Shown: positions 26,386 through 35,463, numbered from the stretch's first letter. The stretch is 64,000 nucleotides of DNA from an uncultured Clostridia bacterium (GCA_945874765.1 CAMCHQ010000007.1:1-64000); one strand, 5' to 3'. The notes: generated by a model not told the origin, from the letters alone. A program made the numbers and translations.

Positions 26386-27081
26386 TTTCTTGCTGTTATG
26401 TTTTTTATAAATAAATGCACAAATTGCCGAAACGAGTGCCGTGAGCACAAATACGATTACAGCCATTTTCACGTTATTATGCATAAGCTCATTGCCGCAA
26501 ATCGTAGAGGTAATTATTGACGGAATACGTGCTATTGTGGTTATTGCAAAAAATCTTACCAAATTGATATCGGTTGCCGAAACGATATATGTAAAAATAT
26601 CCTTCGGAGTTCCGGGAACAAGATAGAATATCCATAAAAAGAGGTTTTGATTATCGGTATTACTGATTATTTTAAGCTGTTTAAACTGTTCTTCATTAAC
26701 AAAAGCACCGATAAATGCCTGACCGAAAGTCTTTGACAGAAGAACGATTACAAGCGAGCCTAAAAAAGTACCGATTGAGCAGTAAAGAAGCCCACCCCAA
26801 GTGCCAAATGCGTAGCCCGAAGCAATTTCAAGCGGTTCGGCAGGAATGATTTTAATAACGGTTTGAAACGCACGGATAAGAATAAATACGACTGCACTTA
26901 GCCCCTTATATTGCTCAAGCCACGCATTAAAGCTCTGGGTATCGGAAACAAAAGCGGTAAGCTGCTTGCCGAATGTGAAATAGACCGACAAAAAGGCAAT
27001 GAGAATAACACCGATTGCAACGCCGTAAATTATGCAGACATTCTTAGAAGGAAGCTTGAAATATTTTTTAAGCCGTTTCAT
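26371..27081 (-). CDS. TVP38/TMEM64 (DedA-superfamily) membrane protein
   Basis: A 236-residue polytopic membrane protein of the VTT domain group. Marks are the re-entrant loop PAEPLEIASGYAFGTWGGLLY, the GTFLGSLVIVLLSKTFG helix, and FYLVPGTPKDIFTY, which pairs with the first loop. Relatives act as lipid scramblases or in undecaprenyl-phosphate recycling. The ATG at 27081 is used because a perfect AGGAGG stands 7-8 bp upstream; a longer frame to 27210 lacks one. Its start overlaps the preceding GT8 gene by 14 bases, so the pair is translationally coupled. Confidence 0.85.
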   Translation of the reverse strand: MKRLKKYFKLPSKNVCIIYGVAIGVILIAFLSVYFTFGKQLTAFVSDTQSFNAWLEQYKGLSAVVFILIRAFQTVIKIIPAEPLEIASGYAFGTWGGLLYCSIGTFLGSLVIVLLSKTFGQAFIGAFVNEEQFKQLKIISNTDNQNLFLWIFYLVPGTPKDIFTYIVSATDINLVRFFAITTIARIPSIITSTICGNELMHNNVKMAVIVFVLTALVSAICAFIYKKHNSKKMKTA

Positions 27082-27904
27082 TATAATACCTCCTTGCCCT
27101 GTAATTCGGCATACGGTCAAAATGGTGCCAATAGCCGTCGAGTTCGCCCTTGTATTCACTCTTCCACGGTTTATATTTACCGTTAAAATGGATAATATCG
27201 GTGTGCTCATTTATATACTTTTTTGCCTTTTCAAAAGATTCTTTGTTTAAAAGTCTTGCAAAGCAACGCTCGTCAAGATTAATAACGTATTCGTCATAAA
27301 GACCGATATAGCCGTCATACATAATATTAATTACGTCTTGGTCGGCAAGAAACAGTATCGGCTTTTTCTTTTTAATAATATCAAAAACTTTATCACTTGA
27401 AAAAAGCTCTCTCATAAGTTTCAAATTAAAAAGCATTACACCTGCATTAATATATCTTTTGGAATACTTAATGCCGAGCCTTTTCCTGTTCCAAATATCC
27501 ATTGTGCCGTCAAAATGCTTAGCACCGATTAAAACATTGCCGTCAAAAGCCGCATTGTAAAAATCGTCAAGCCGATTGATTACAACCGTATCTGGGTCAA
27601 TATATAATATTCTGTCAAGGCTCTTTGGCAAAAGCTCGCTTGCAAAAATCCTGTAATAAGTTTCCTTAGAAATTCTTTTGCACGTCGGCGCTCCGTCAAA
27701 AAGCGAATTGTCAACCTTTATCGGATGAAGCGTAATATCCGTATTTATAGTTACGGCATTGATTTTTTGAAAATCGGCAAGAGTAAGCGACGAATGAACG
27801 ATATATAAATCAATATCCGTTCCCTCATTTGAATAAGCAAGTGATTTAAGCATTGTGCAAAGCGGCAAAACATATCCGCTGTTAAGAGTTACCAATATAT
27901 TCAT
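27068..27904 (-). CDS. Family 8 glycosyltransferase
   Basis: A 278-residue retaining GT8 enzyme transferring galactose or glucose from UDP-sugar. The metal-binding DxD lies in ILYIDPDTVV (about residue 98), with NAGVMLFNL and DQDVIN downstream and the C-terminal HFNGKYKPW motif that contacts UDP. Bacterial GT8s of this length usually build lipopolysaccharide-like or wall glycans; the acceptor here is unknown. No signal peptide, so it acts on the cytoplasmic side. It precedes the TVP38 gene. Confidence 0.92.
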   Translation of the reverse strand: MNILVTLNSGYVLPLCTMLKSLAYSNEGTDIDLYIVHSSLTLADFQKINAVTINTDITLHPIKVDNSLFDGAPTCKRISKETYYRIFASELLPKSLDRILYIDPDTVVINRLDDFYNAAFDGNVLIGAKHFDGTMDIWNRKRLGIKYSKRYINAGVMLFNLKLMRELFSSDKVFDIIKKKKPILFLADQDVINIMYDGYIGLYDEYVINLDERCFARLLNKESFEKAKKYINEHTDIIHFNGKYKPWKSEYKGELDGYWHHFDRMPNYRARRYYNETA

Positions 27905-28252
27905 ATTTCCATCTCCTTATATATTCCTTATATGATAAGCTTTAAAATCAACTCTAAATGAGTTATAAAATCAAGTTAAACTTTTCGTTTACGCCCTTAA
28001 TTTTACCAAAGCATTTCTCACTTTATGTTAAAGAAAAACAAAGAAGTGATAAAGAAGTTCTTACAAAATTATTAAGATAAGTTTTCCTCTTTCATCAATA
28101 AAGAATACACCCTAAGCCTTACTTTTACGTGACTTTATCATTACAAAAACGTAAGAAAAAGCACATTGATTTTTTCAATGTGCTTTTTTGAATATGAATA
28201 TTAAATTTTAATAATTAATCAAATTTGTTAATATCAATCATATTTTACACTG
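27905..28252. other. Intergenic region with one weak short frame
   Basis: An AT-rich gap. On the plus strand an ATG at 27958 opens a 40-codon frame to TAA 28078-28080 (MSYKIKLNFSF...), but no ribosome site or promoter precedes it, so it is probably chance. A strong hairpin at 28156-28189 is the only clear signal. Confidence 0.5.
28156..28189. terminator. Bidirectional terminator-like hairpin
   Basis: Perfect 13-bp stem AAAAAGCACATTG / CAATGTGCTTTTT (28156-28168, 28176-28188) around a T-rich loop. It would end minus-strand transcripts from the truncated ORF at 28253-28477. Confidence 0.8.
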
Positions 28253-28477
28253 TTAAATATTTCTCCAAACAACCTCTGCCTGAGTAATTATATCTCTTAT
28301 GCAATCATTTGAATCAAGTCTATAATTTAGCAATTCACCGACAGTTTCAAAATGGCACTCTGTTTCAGGCTCAGGATTGCCGGAGTTTTGTCCGCTTGCA
28401 GAGCCGCCACCTTTTACAATGCCTGCCGGCAATATTTCCGTAGCAAAGGTTTTGGTTACTAAAAAGCTCTTGCTCAA
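28253..28477 (-). pseudogene. Truncated ORF of unknown family (3' fragment)
   Basis: A 74-codon frame from a TTG to TGA-side stop at 28253. Its C-terminal part looks protein-like: a Gly/Ser/Asn-rich linker (GGGSASGQNSG), then CHFETVGELLNYRLDSNDC and TQAEVVWRNI. The frame stays open upstream (YFLEVDYAKTNN) right into the left end of the inverted-repeat element at 28521, where it loses any sensible start. I read it as the 3' remnant of a gene whose front was replaced by that element. No homolog recognised. Confidence 0.35.
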
Positions 28478-28520
28478 ATTATTCGTTTTAGCATAATCGA
28501 CTTCGAGAAAGTAAGATAAA

Positions 28521-28664
28521 TTTCGTCTTTTGCGAGCGGAGCTGTTTTATTCCACTTGCTACGAAACAGTACACTGTACTGTTTCTCCCAAATTCACAAG
28601 TTAATTTGGAGCCACGTGTCTCTTGTGCTTCGCACAATTCACTCCACCGAGCAAAAGACGGAAA
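28521..28664. repeat. MITE-like element with imperfect terminal inverted repeats and internal hairpins
   Basis: The outer ends TTTCGTCTTTTGC-GAGC-GGAG (28521-28541) and CTCCACCGAGCAAAAGACGGAAA (28642-28664) are imperfect inverse copies. Inside are three hairpins: GAAACAGTAC/GTACTGTTTC (28563-28585), CCAAATT/AATTTGG (28588-28609) and TTGTGC/GCACAA with a TTC loop (28623-28637). No coding frame makes sense across it. The architecture is that of a small non-autonomous mobile element or a structured RNA. Confidence 0.6.
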
Positions 28665-28669
28665 GCGCC

Positions 28670-28761
28670 AAAAACGGCAAGGACTCGATGTCCTTGCCGT
28701 TTTTCCAATCCCTCTAAGTGCAACAAGTTGCACCCACCTCTCTTTACAAGGGAGGCAAAGA
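28670..28761. terminator. Hairpin cluster downstream of the ABC exporter operon, including a strong terminator
   Basis: A 15-bp perfect stem (28670-28684 with 28690-28704; core AACGGCAAGGAC/GTCCTTGCCGTT) with T tracts on both strands ends the MarR-ABC operon. Next come GTGCAAC-AA-GTTGCAC (28718-28733) and an imperfect ACCTCT(C)TTT/AAAGAGGT stem (about 28736-28763). Confidence 0.75.
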
Positions 28762-28798
28762 GGTTTATTAATTATTTCAGGCGCTTTATCAAAGTCTA

Positions 28799-30655
28799 TC
28801 AGCTTAATTTTGCCTTGCCTGTGCAAAGCTCATAGTAACGACCCTTTTGAGCCATAAGTGCGTCGTGGTCGCCACGTTCGATAATTTCGCCGTGTTCCAA
28901 AACCATAATTGCATTTGAATTACGGACTGTTGAAAGCCTGTGAGCGATAACGAATACGGTTCTGCCAATCATAAGTCTATCCATACCGTGCTCGATATGA
29001 AGCTCTGTACGGGTATCGATTGATGAGGTTGCTTCGTCAAGAATCATAACAGGCGGGTCTGCAACAGCGGCACGTGCAATTGCAAGAAGCTGTCGTTGAC
29101 CTTGGCTGAGATTTCCGCCGTCACCTGTAATTACCGTATTATATCCCTCAGGAAGCCTGCGGATAAATGAATGAGCAGAAGCAAGCTTAGCCGCCGCAAT
29201 ACATTCATCGTCTGTTGCGTCAAGTCTGCCGTAGCGGATATTATCCATAATTGTTCCTGTAAACATATGCGTATCCTGCAAAACAATTGCAAGGCTCTTT
29301 CTTAAATCGTCCTTTTTGATACGCTTAATATCAATAGAATCATAGGTGATTGAACCACGTTCAATATCATAAAATCTGTTGATAAGATTTGTAATAGTGG
29401 TTTTACCTGCACCGGTTGAGCCTACAAAAGCAATTTTTTGACCCGGCTTTGCATAAAGGTTGATATCCTTGAGCACTTGCTTTTCGGGAACGTAACTAAA
29501 ATCAACGTCCTTAAATACAACCTTACCCTCAACAGGAATTTTCTTATCCCCGTCAATCCAAAACCACTTTTTGCCGTCAGCCGTTTTTTCCTCGCTGAGA
29601 GTTACCGTACCGTCATCAACCTCCGAACTCATATCCATAATTTCAAATACACGTTCTGCACCTGCAAGAGCAGAAAATACAGTATTCATCTGGTTTGCTA
29701 TTTGGTTAATCGGTTGGGTAAACTGCTTTGAATAACTGAGGAAAGTAAAGAAAGTACCGATATCAAGACTTCCCGTCAACGCCAAAAGTCCGCCTACAAG
29801 TGCAATAGTCGCATAACTTGCGTTATTAATACCCGTTGAGCAAGGACCCATTATACCTGAGAAAAAGTTAGCGTTTGTTGCGGCTTTTCTGAAACTTTCG
29901 TTTGTTTGCTCAAATTCGTCAAAAGCCTGCTGCTCGTGGTTGAAAACTTTAATAACTTTCATACCCTCGACGGATTCCTCAATATTACCGTTCATAACGC
30001 CGAGGTTTTTCTGCTGCTCTCTGAAATATTTTCTTGACTTCTTGCCTATCTGCGATACAGTAATCATCATAATTACAAGGAAAATAAGCGCAAAGGCAAA
30101 AAGCGTCGGGCTTAATACTATCATCATTACAACTATGCCGATAAATGTAAATGCCGAAGAAACAAGCTGAACCATTGATTGTTCAAGCATCATTTGAACG
30201 TTGTCGACATCGTTTGTAAAACGGCTCATAATTTCGCCGTGTGTTTGAGAATCGAAAAATCTGAGCGGTAAAGTCTGCATATGGTCAAACAAGTCCTTAC
30301 GAATAAGGTTAGTGGTCTTATATGCAAGAGTTACCATAATCTTACTTTGTGCAAATGAGAATAGCGATGCGCCTACATATAAAAGCGAAAGCTTAATAAG
30401 ATTTTTAACAAGGGTTTTGATACCCTCATCCATAAATGTGCCTGCCTTGATAGAAGCGGCAATATCGTTGAGTATCGGCTTTAAGCAATAAGATGCGGCA
30501 ATATTGCAAACCGTACTTAAAATAAGCATTAAAAATACAACAATCAAAAAGAGCTTGTTTTTGCCCATATATTTTAGGATTCTTGTAAATGTCTGCTTAG
30601 CATTCTTGGGCTTTCTGAAATCATTTCTTTTGCCCGGAGGTCCCATTGGTGGCAT
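28799..30655 (-). CDS. ABC exporter half-transporter, catalytically canonical subunit
   Basis: A 618-residue protein: six membrane helices (about 30-330) then a nucleotide-binding domain with Walker A GSTGAGKTT, signature LSQGQRQ, Walker B MILDEATSSID with the catalytic Glu, and H-loop IAHRLSTV. A Pro/Gly-rich start (MPPMGPPGKR) precedes the first helix. Its start shares one base with the stop of the partner ABC gene. The non-consensus signature here complements the degenerate Walker B/H-loop of the partner, so the two should form a TM287/288- or BmrCD-like heterodimer exporting drugs or peptides. Confidence 0.93.
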   Translation of the reverse strand: MPPMGPPGKRNDFRKPKNAKQTFTRILKYMGKNKLFLIVVFLMLILSTVCNIAASYCLKPILNDIAASIKAGTFMDEGIKTLVKNLIKLSLLYVGASLFSFAQSKIMVTLAYKTTNLIRKDLFDHMQTLPLRFFDSQTHGEIMSRFTNDVDNVQMMLEQSMVQLVSSAFTFIGIVVMMIVLSPTLFAFALIFLVIMMITVSQIGKKSRKYFREQQKNLGVMNGNIEESVEGMKVIKVFNHEQQAFDEFEQTNESFRKAATNANFFSGIMGPCSTGINNASYATIALVGGLLALTGSLDIGTFFTFLSYSKQFTQPINQIANQMNTVFSALAGAERVFEIMDMSSEVDDGTVTLSEEKTADGKKWFWIDGDKKIPVEGKVVFKDVDFSYVPEKQVLKDINLYAKPGQKIAFVGSTGAGKTTITNLINRFYDIERGSITYDSIDIKRIKKDDLRKSLAIVLQDTHMFTGTIMDNIRYGRLDATDDECIAAAKLASAHSFIRRLPEGYNTVITGDGGNLSQGQRQLLAIARAAVADPPVMILDEATSSIDTRTELHIEHGMDRLMIGRTVFVIAHRLSTVRNSNAIMVLEHGEIIERGDHDALMAQKGRYYELCTGKAKLS

Positions 30656-32400
30656 TATTCAAGCACTCCTTTCTGTTGTGTATTATAAATTTCCTGATAA
30701 ATCTCATTAGTTTTAATAAGCTCATCGTGATTACCTATACCCTTGATTTCGCCGTCATCAACAACAAGAATTTCATCTGCGTCCTTAACAGACGAAATAC
30801 GCTGAGCAATGATGAATACGGTTGTATCTTTAAGGTCGCTGTAAAAACTTTCACGGATTTTTGCCTCTGTTGCGGTATCAACCGCACTTGTCGAGTCATC
30901 AAGAATAAGAATTTTCGGCTTTTTAATCATAGCACGTGCAATACAAAGACGTTGCTTTTGACCGCCTGAAAGATTAAGACCGCCCTGTGAAAGATAAGTA
31001 TTATATCCGTCAGGCTGTTCATTAATAAATCCGTCTGCCTGCGCCGCTTTACAAGCCGCAACGATTTCCTCGTGTGTAGCGTCTTTTTTACCCCAACGAA
31101 TATTCTCCTCAATCGTTCCGCTGAAAAGAACGTTCTTTTGAAGCACAACGCCTATGATTTCACGAAGCGATTTAAGGTCATACTTCTTAACGTCAACGCC
31201 GTCAACAAGAACTTCACCCTGCGTTGCGTCATAAAGACGTGGGATAAGATTAACAAGACTTGATTTACCGCAGCCGGTACCGCCTACGATACCTACAATC
31301 TGACCCGGTTTTGCCTTAAAGCTGATATTTTCAAGAATATTATCACCGTGAGATTCAGGGTCATATTTAAAGCTGACGTTTTTAAACTCAACCTCACCCT
31401 TTGGCTCGGTAGGAACAAATGCATTTTCCGGATTAACAATATCAATATCGGTATCAAGAACTTCAACAACACGTTCTGCACAAGCTTTACCTCTTGCAAG
31501 CTGTAAAAGCATCATTGAAATCATAACAAGGTTCATAAGAATCTGAACAACATAGGAAGCAAATACCGAAATTTGACCTACCTGCATAACGCCCTCGTTA
31601 GCGGAAAGCGCACCCTTATAATAAGTGAATACGATAACGGCATTGAAAAGAAGCATCATAACAGGCATAACAGTAACGATAAGTCCCGAAGCCATAGCGC
31701 CCTGCTTTGCAAGGTCATCCGAAGCCTTATGGAATTTATCCTTTTCGTGGTCCTCACGTACAAACGCCTTAACAACACGCATACCGATAAGGTTTTCCTG
31801 AACTACACGGTTTACGTTATCAACCTTTTTCTGCATTTTTTGAAACATAGGAAAACCGAACTTCATAATAAGCGCTACTATAACAATAATAATAGGAAGC
31901 ATAATAAGAAGCGTTGCCGACATTTTAGGGTTAATTCTTACCGCCATAACTGCCGCAACAATCAAAAGTGCAGGACCTCTTACCAAGATACGAAGCGACA
32001 TCATAACCACTTGCTGAAGCATTGTGATATCGTTTGTAAGTCTTGTTGTAAGAGAAGCTGTTGAAAACTTATCAATATTTCTGAATGAAAAATTACTTAT
32101 CTTTTTATAAACGTCATTTCTGAGCCTGAATGCAAAACGTTGGCTGACTACCGCCGAAGCTTTCATGGTTGAAAGACCGCCGCAAAGACCGACAACTGCC
32201 AAACCAAGCATACCGAATCCCATTTTCAAAACATAAGCCTTTGTCTGCTCGGGTGTGGTTGTAACGTTTACGGTTTCATAAATATTATTTGCAAGCGACG
32301 GCAATGCAAGCTCGCACACTGCCTCAATAATCATACCGAGAGCACTGATAAGTGAAAGAAATCCAAGCCCTTTCATATATTTGCCTAATTTTTTTAACAT
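30655..32400 (-). CDS. ABC exporter half-transporter, degenerate-site subunit
   Basis: A 581-residue ABC half-transporter with six membrane helices then an NBD: Walker A GGTGCGKSS, consensus signature LSGGQKQ, but Walker B ILDDSTSAVD (Asp in place of the catalytic Glu) and H-loop IAQRISSV (Gln in place of His). This pattern is the hallmark of the non-hydrolysing site in heterodimeric exporters. It lies between the MarR gene (7-base overlap) and the canonical partner (1-base overlap). Confidence 0.93.
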   Translation of the reverse strand: MLKKLGKYMKGLGFLSLISALGMIIEAVCELALPSLANNIYETVNVTTTPEQTKAYVLKMGFGMLGLAVVGLCGGLSTMKASAVVSQRFAFRLRNDVYKKISNFSFRNIDKFSTASLTTRLTNDITMLQQVVMMSLRILVRGPALLIVAAVMAVRINPKMSATLLIMLPIIIVIVALIMKFGFPMFQKMQKKVDNVNRVVQENLIGMRVVKAFVREDHEKDKFHKASDDLAKQGAMASGLIVTVMPVMMLLFNAVIVFTYYKGALSANEGVMQVGQISVFASYVVQILMNLVMISMMLLQLARGKACAERVVEVLDTDIDIVNPENAFVPTEPKGEVEFKNVSFKYDPESHGDNILENISFKAKPGQIVGIVGGTGCGKSSLVNLIPRLYDATQGEVLVDGVDVKKYDLKSLREIIGVVLQKNVLFSGTIEENIRWGKKDATHEEIVAACKAAQADGFINEQPDGYNTYLSQGGLNLSGGQKQRLCIARAMIKKPKILILDDSTSAVDTATEAKIRESFYSDLKDTTVFIIAQRISSVKDADEILVVDDGEIKGIGNHDELIKTNEIYQEIYNTQQKGVLE

Positions 32401-32879
32401 TTTCTCTCATCTCCTTTTTCACGGCATTCGCCGCATTCTTCTAATAAATTATCAATCGCACGCTGTAAATAATGCGCAAACTCGAGCGCCTTATCCTCAT
32501 CCATTCCTTTTTTAATTATAGCCTCAAGCTCGTTCATCTTTTTTCTTGTATTACACGGCACGGCTTTTGCCTTTTCAGTCGGATAAATATGCATTATTCT
32601 TGCGTCGTTTTCATCAGGCTTTTTAATAATAAAACCCGCTTTTTCCATTCTTTTGACCGACACACTCATAGTTGCCGCCGACACACCTGTAATTTCGGCA
32701 AGTTTGCTCGAAGTTATTCCCTCATTTTCAATAACGGCAAAAATGATATCCTGCTGACCGGAATAAAGCCCCTCTTCGCTTATAATGTCATTGAATTTGC
32801 AACGAACAAGACGGGATAAAAAATTAACTCTCGGTCCTATAAGCTCCTCCGGGGGCGGCTGCCTGCGTTTATAATTCAT
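32394..32879 (-). CDS. MarR family transcriptional regulator
   Basis: A 161-residue winged-helix regulator. The recognition region TSSKLAEITGVSAATMSVSVKRMEKAGFI (split across helix-turn-helix, about residues 56-84) and wing DENDARIMHIYPTEKA are standard MarR. It heads the operon with two ABC genes and overlaps the first by 7 bases, so it very likely represses its own exporter operon and releases on ligand binding. Two palindromic sites upstream overlap the promoter. N terminus is short and Pro-rich. Confidence 0.93.
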   Translation of the reverse strand: MNYKRRQPPPEELIGPRVNFLSRLVRCKFNDIISEEGLYSGQQDIIFAVIENEGITSSKLAEITGVSAATMSVSVKRMEKAGFIIKKPDENDARIMHIYPTEKAKAVPCNTRKKMNELEAIIKKGMDEDKALEFAHYLQRAIDNLLEECGECREKGDERKC

Positions 32880-32937
32880 TATTTCACCACCTTTTCAACT
32901 CAATTTCAACTAATAATAACATTAATTTTCAATAAAG

Positions 32938-32963
32938 TTAGTCAACTAACATTAGTCGACTAA
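32938..32963 (-). promoter_or_regulatory. Twin MarR-type operators overlapping the promoter
   Basis: TTAGTCAACTAA (32938-32949) and the perfect palindrome TTAGTCGACTAA (32952-32963) lie with centres 14 bp apart. On the minus strand the first contains TTGACT, which fits a -35 followed 18 bp later by TGTTAT. Binding there would block transcription of the MarR-ABC operon. Confidence 0.7.
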
Positions 32964-33069
32964 ACGATATTTTAGCACAATTTAACAAAATGTCAAGAAT
33001 AATATTGTAAACTATTTTTGAATGTGATAGAATACACGCAAAATGAAAACAAATTAATCGAATTTAACT

Positions 33070-33091
33070 CGTAGGGGCAACATTGCCCGCC
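33070..33091. repeat. Degenerate GTAGGGGC-family palindrome
   Basis: CGTAGGGGCAA-CA-TTGCCCGCC just upstream of rsmA, the same family as at 1887 with an altered arm. A further TTCGCCCTG follows at about 33098. Confidence 0.55.
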
Positions 33092-33146
33092 GGATAATTC
33101 GCCCTGCTCTTGTTAGGCAAGGCACAGAATATAGGTCAGGTGTAAT

Positions 33147-34001
33147 ATGGACTGTAATTTATATGATATCAATACAATTAAAAAAATACTTTCAAAATAC
33201 GGCTTTACCTTTTCAAAAGCACTCGGTCAAAACTTTTTGATTGACCCTGACGTATGTCCGCAAATGGCACAATCGTTAAATGCAGACGATAAAACAGGTG
33301 TGCTTGAAATCGGACCGGGTATAGGCGTTCTTACAAAAGAACTTTGCAAGGTGGCAAAAAAGGTTGTATCAATCGAGCTTGACAAAAGGCTTTTACCCGT
33401 TCTTGACGAAACGCTTAACGGTTTTGACAATCTTGAAATTGTAAACGGTGACGTTATGGAGCTTGACCTCAAAAAACTCATTGAAGAGAAATTTGAGGGA
33501 TGCGACAATATTAAAGTATGCGCAAATTTACCTTATTATATTACGTCGCCTATAATTATGATGCTGCTTGAAAACGAATTGCCTATTGACGAGATAGTCG
33601 TAATGGTGCAAAAGGAAGCGGGAGAAAGGCTTTGTGCCGAGGTCGGAACAAGGCAGGCAGGCGCAGTGTCGGTTGCGGTTAAGTTTTATGCAAGCGGTGA
33701 AATTCTTTTTAACGTGCCGAGAGAAAGTTTTATGCCGAGTCCGAAAGTTGACAGTGTTGTAATCAAACTCACACTAAACGGCGAGGGCAAATATCAAATT
33801 GAAAACAAGAAAAAGTTTTTCTCATTAGTTAAGTGTGCATTTGCTCAAAGAAGAAAAACGGCGCTTAACAGTATATCAAACACAATGGGTGTTTCAAAGC
33901 AGAAAATTACGGAGATTTTCAATGAGCTTGGGCTTGAAATCAATATCAGACCTGAAAAACTCACTATGCAAAATCTTATTGATATTGCGGACAGATTATA
34001 A
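33147..34001 (+). CDS. rsmA: 16S rRNA (adenine1518/1519-N6) dimethyltransferase
   Basis: A 284-residue KsgA-family enzyme that dimethylates two adjacent adenines in the 3' hairpin of 16S rRNA late in 30S assembly. LGQNFLIDPDV (about 28-38), the SAM motif LEIGPGIGVLT, and the catalytic NLPYYITSP motif are intact, as is the C-terminal QRRKT helix region. The ATG follows AGGTGTAAT. It precedes a MATE gene by 48 bp. Loss of this activity gives kasugamycin resistance in other bacteria; here the gene is intact. Confidence 0.96.
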   Translation: MDCNLYDINTIKKILSKYGFTFSKALGQNFLIDPDVCPQMAQSLNADDKTGVLEIGPGIGVLTKELCKVAKKVVSIELDKRLLPVLDETLNGFDNLEIVNGDVMELDLKKLIEEKFEGCDNIKVCANLPYYITSPIIMMLLENELPIDEIVVMVQKEAGERLCAEVGTRQAGAVSVAVKFYASGEILFNVPRESFMPSPKVDSVVIKLTLNGEGKYQIENKKKFFSLVKCAFAQRRKTALNSISNTMGVSKQKITEIFNELGLEINIRPEKLTMQNLIDIADRL

Positions 34002-34049
34002 TAAAAAAATCGGTTTTCACGGCAAATATTACGAAAGGAAGAATGATAT

Positions 34050-35444
34050 ATGAAAGACAACACTAAAGTTTTCGAAGAATACACAGTTCCGAAAGCGGTT
34101 ATGACTATGGCTTTGCCGAGTATGCTCAGTATGCTTATTAATATAGTATATAACCTTGCGGACACATTTTTTGTAGGTCAAACGGGCGACAGCAATCAGG
34201 TAGCCGCCGTTTCGGTTTCAATGCCTCTTTTCCTGCTTTTCATTGCAACGGGTAACCTGTTCGGTGTAGGCGGCTGCGCATTTGTAAGCCGTTCACTCGG
34301 TGAGGGCAGAAAAGACAGAGTTAAGACAATCAGCGCATTTTGCATTTACGGCTCAATCGCAGTAGGCTTAGTGCTCGGAATAATTTTCTTTACTTTAAAA
34401 AATCAAATTCTTATGCTTGTAGGTGCAAGTAAAAACACGCTCGCCTTAGCCGCAGATTATCTTAAATGGGTAGCGCTCGGAGCTCCGTCAATCGTGCTTG
34501 CAATCACGGCGGCAAACCTCGTTCGTGGTGAAGGTGCGGCAAAAGAATCAATGATAGGCTCTGTTATCGGTCAAATAACAAATATAATTCTTGACCCTAT
34601 TTTCATTTTACATACAGGCGACAAACTTTTCGGCTTCACTATGCCGTTCGGCTTTGATATGGGTGTTGCGGGTGCGGCAATAGCAACCGTTATCGGCAAC
34701 ATAGTAACGGTAATTTATTTTCTTATCTATTTCCTCAAAGGAAAGAGTATTTTAAGCATTTCGCCTAAACGTTTTTCTATGGGGCACAAAATTGCAAAGG
34801 GTGTTATCGGAGTAGGACTTCCTGCCGCAATTAACAATCTTCTTATGAGCATAAGCAACATTATTGTAAACGTTGTTCTTATCAAATACGGTGACAACGC
34901 AGTTGCCGCAATGGGAATTGCAATGAAAGCAAATATGCTTGTTGTTATGCTTCAAATCGGTCTCGGTCAAGGTGTTCAGCCGCTTGTAGGCTACTGCTAC
35001 GGTGCGCAAAACTACAAGAGAATGAGAAAATGTCTGCGTTTCAGTATAATTTGCAACATTATTATCGGCTCGGTTATGACAGGATTTTATCTGTTTTTCA
35101 GAAGAAACGTTATCGAGTTGTTTATCAATAACACACAAGTTATCGACCTCGGTGTTAAAATGCTTCTTGCTCTTATGGCGTCGGGTCCCGTTATCGGCAT
35201 TATGTTTGTACTCAATTTCTCATTTCAGGGAATGGGAAAAGGCGTTCAAAGTATGGTGCTCTCACTCGGCAGGCAGGGACTTATCTATGTTCCTATGCTC
35301 TTTATTATGAATAAACTTATCGGACTTGAGGGCATAATTTGGTCGCAGGCAACAGCCGATATCTGCTGCGTAATAATGAGTATAATTATGTTTATATTCA
35401 TCAATAAGGGTATTAAAAAACAGGAAAACGCTCTCGCAAAATAA
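34050..35444 (+). CDS. MATE family efflux transporter (second copy)
   Basis: A 464-residue polytopic transporter, twelve membrane segments in two bundles. Motifs: LPSMLSMLINIVYNLADTFF at the N terminus, ANLVRGEGAAK around residue 153, and GQGVQPLVGYCYGAQNY in the second half. AAAGGAAGAA ribosome site. It follows rsmA and ends at a strong terminator. Distinct from the MATE at 8.9 kb; this one is closer to the DinF/VmrA-like group. Substrate not predictable. Confidence 0.92.
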   Translation: MKDNTKVFEEYTVPKAVMTMALPSMLSMLINIVYNLADTFFVGQTGDSNQVAAVSVSMPLFLLFIATGNLFGVGGCAFVSRSLGEGRKDRVKTISAFCIYGSIAVGLVLGIIFFTLKNQILMLVGASKNTLALAADYLKWVALGAPSIVLAITAANLVRGEGAAKESMIGSVIGQITNIILDPIFILHTGDKLFGFTMPFGFDMGVAGAAIATVIGNIVTVIYFLIYFLKGKSILSISPKRFSMGHKIAKGVIGVGLPAAINNLLMSISNIIVNVVLIKYGDNAVAAMGIAMKANMLVVMLQIGLGQGVQPLVGYCYGAQNYKRMRKCLRFSIICNIIIGSVMTGFYLFFRRNVIELFINNTQVIDLGVKMLLALMASGPVIGIMFVLNFSFQGMGKGVQSMVLSLGRQGLIYVPMLFIMNKLIGLEGIIWSQATADICCVIMSIIMFIFINKGIKKQENALAK

Positions 35445-35463
35445 AATATAAATACGCAAAAAA

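Noticed and set aside
27958-28080. 40-codon plus-strand frame in the gap after the GT8 gene
   Set aside because: No ribosome site or promoter; consistent with chance in AT-rich DNA.
28521-28761. CRISPR array
   Set aside because: The repeats are unlike each other and are inverted pairs, not regularly spaced direct repeats; no cas genes.
28488-28826. 112-codon minus-strand frame through the hairpin element
   Set aside because: It runs across perfect stem-loops and into the end of an ABC gene; the sequence is not protein-like.
31573-32064. 163-codon plus-strand frame opposite an ABC gene
   Set aside because: Composition dominated by Asn/His/Arg from antisense of hydrophobic codons; no signals.
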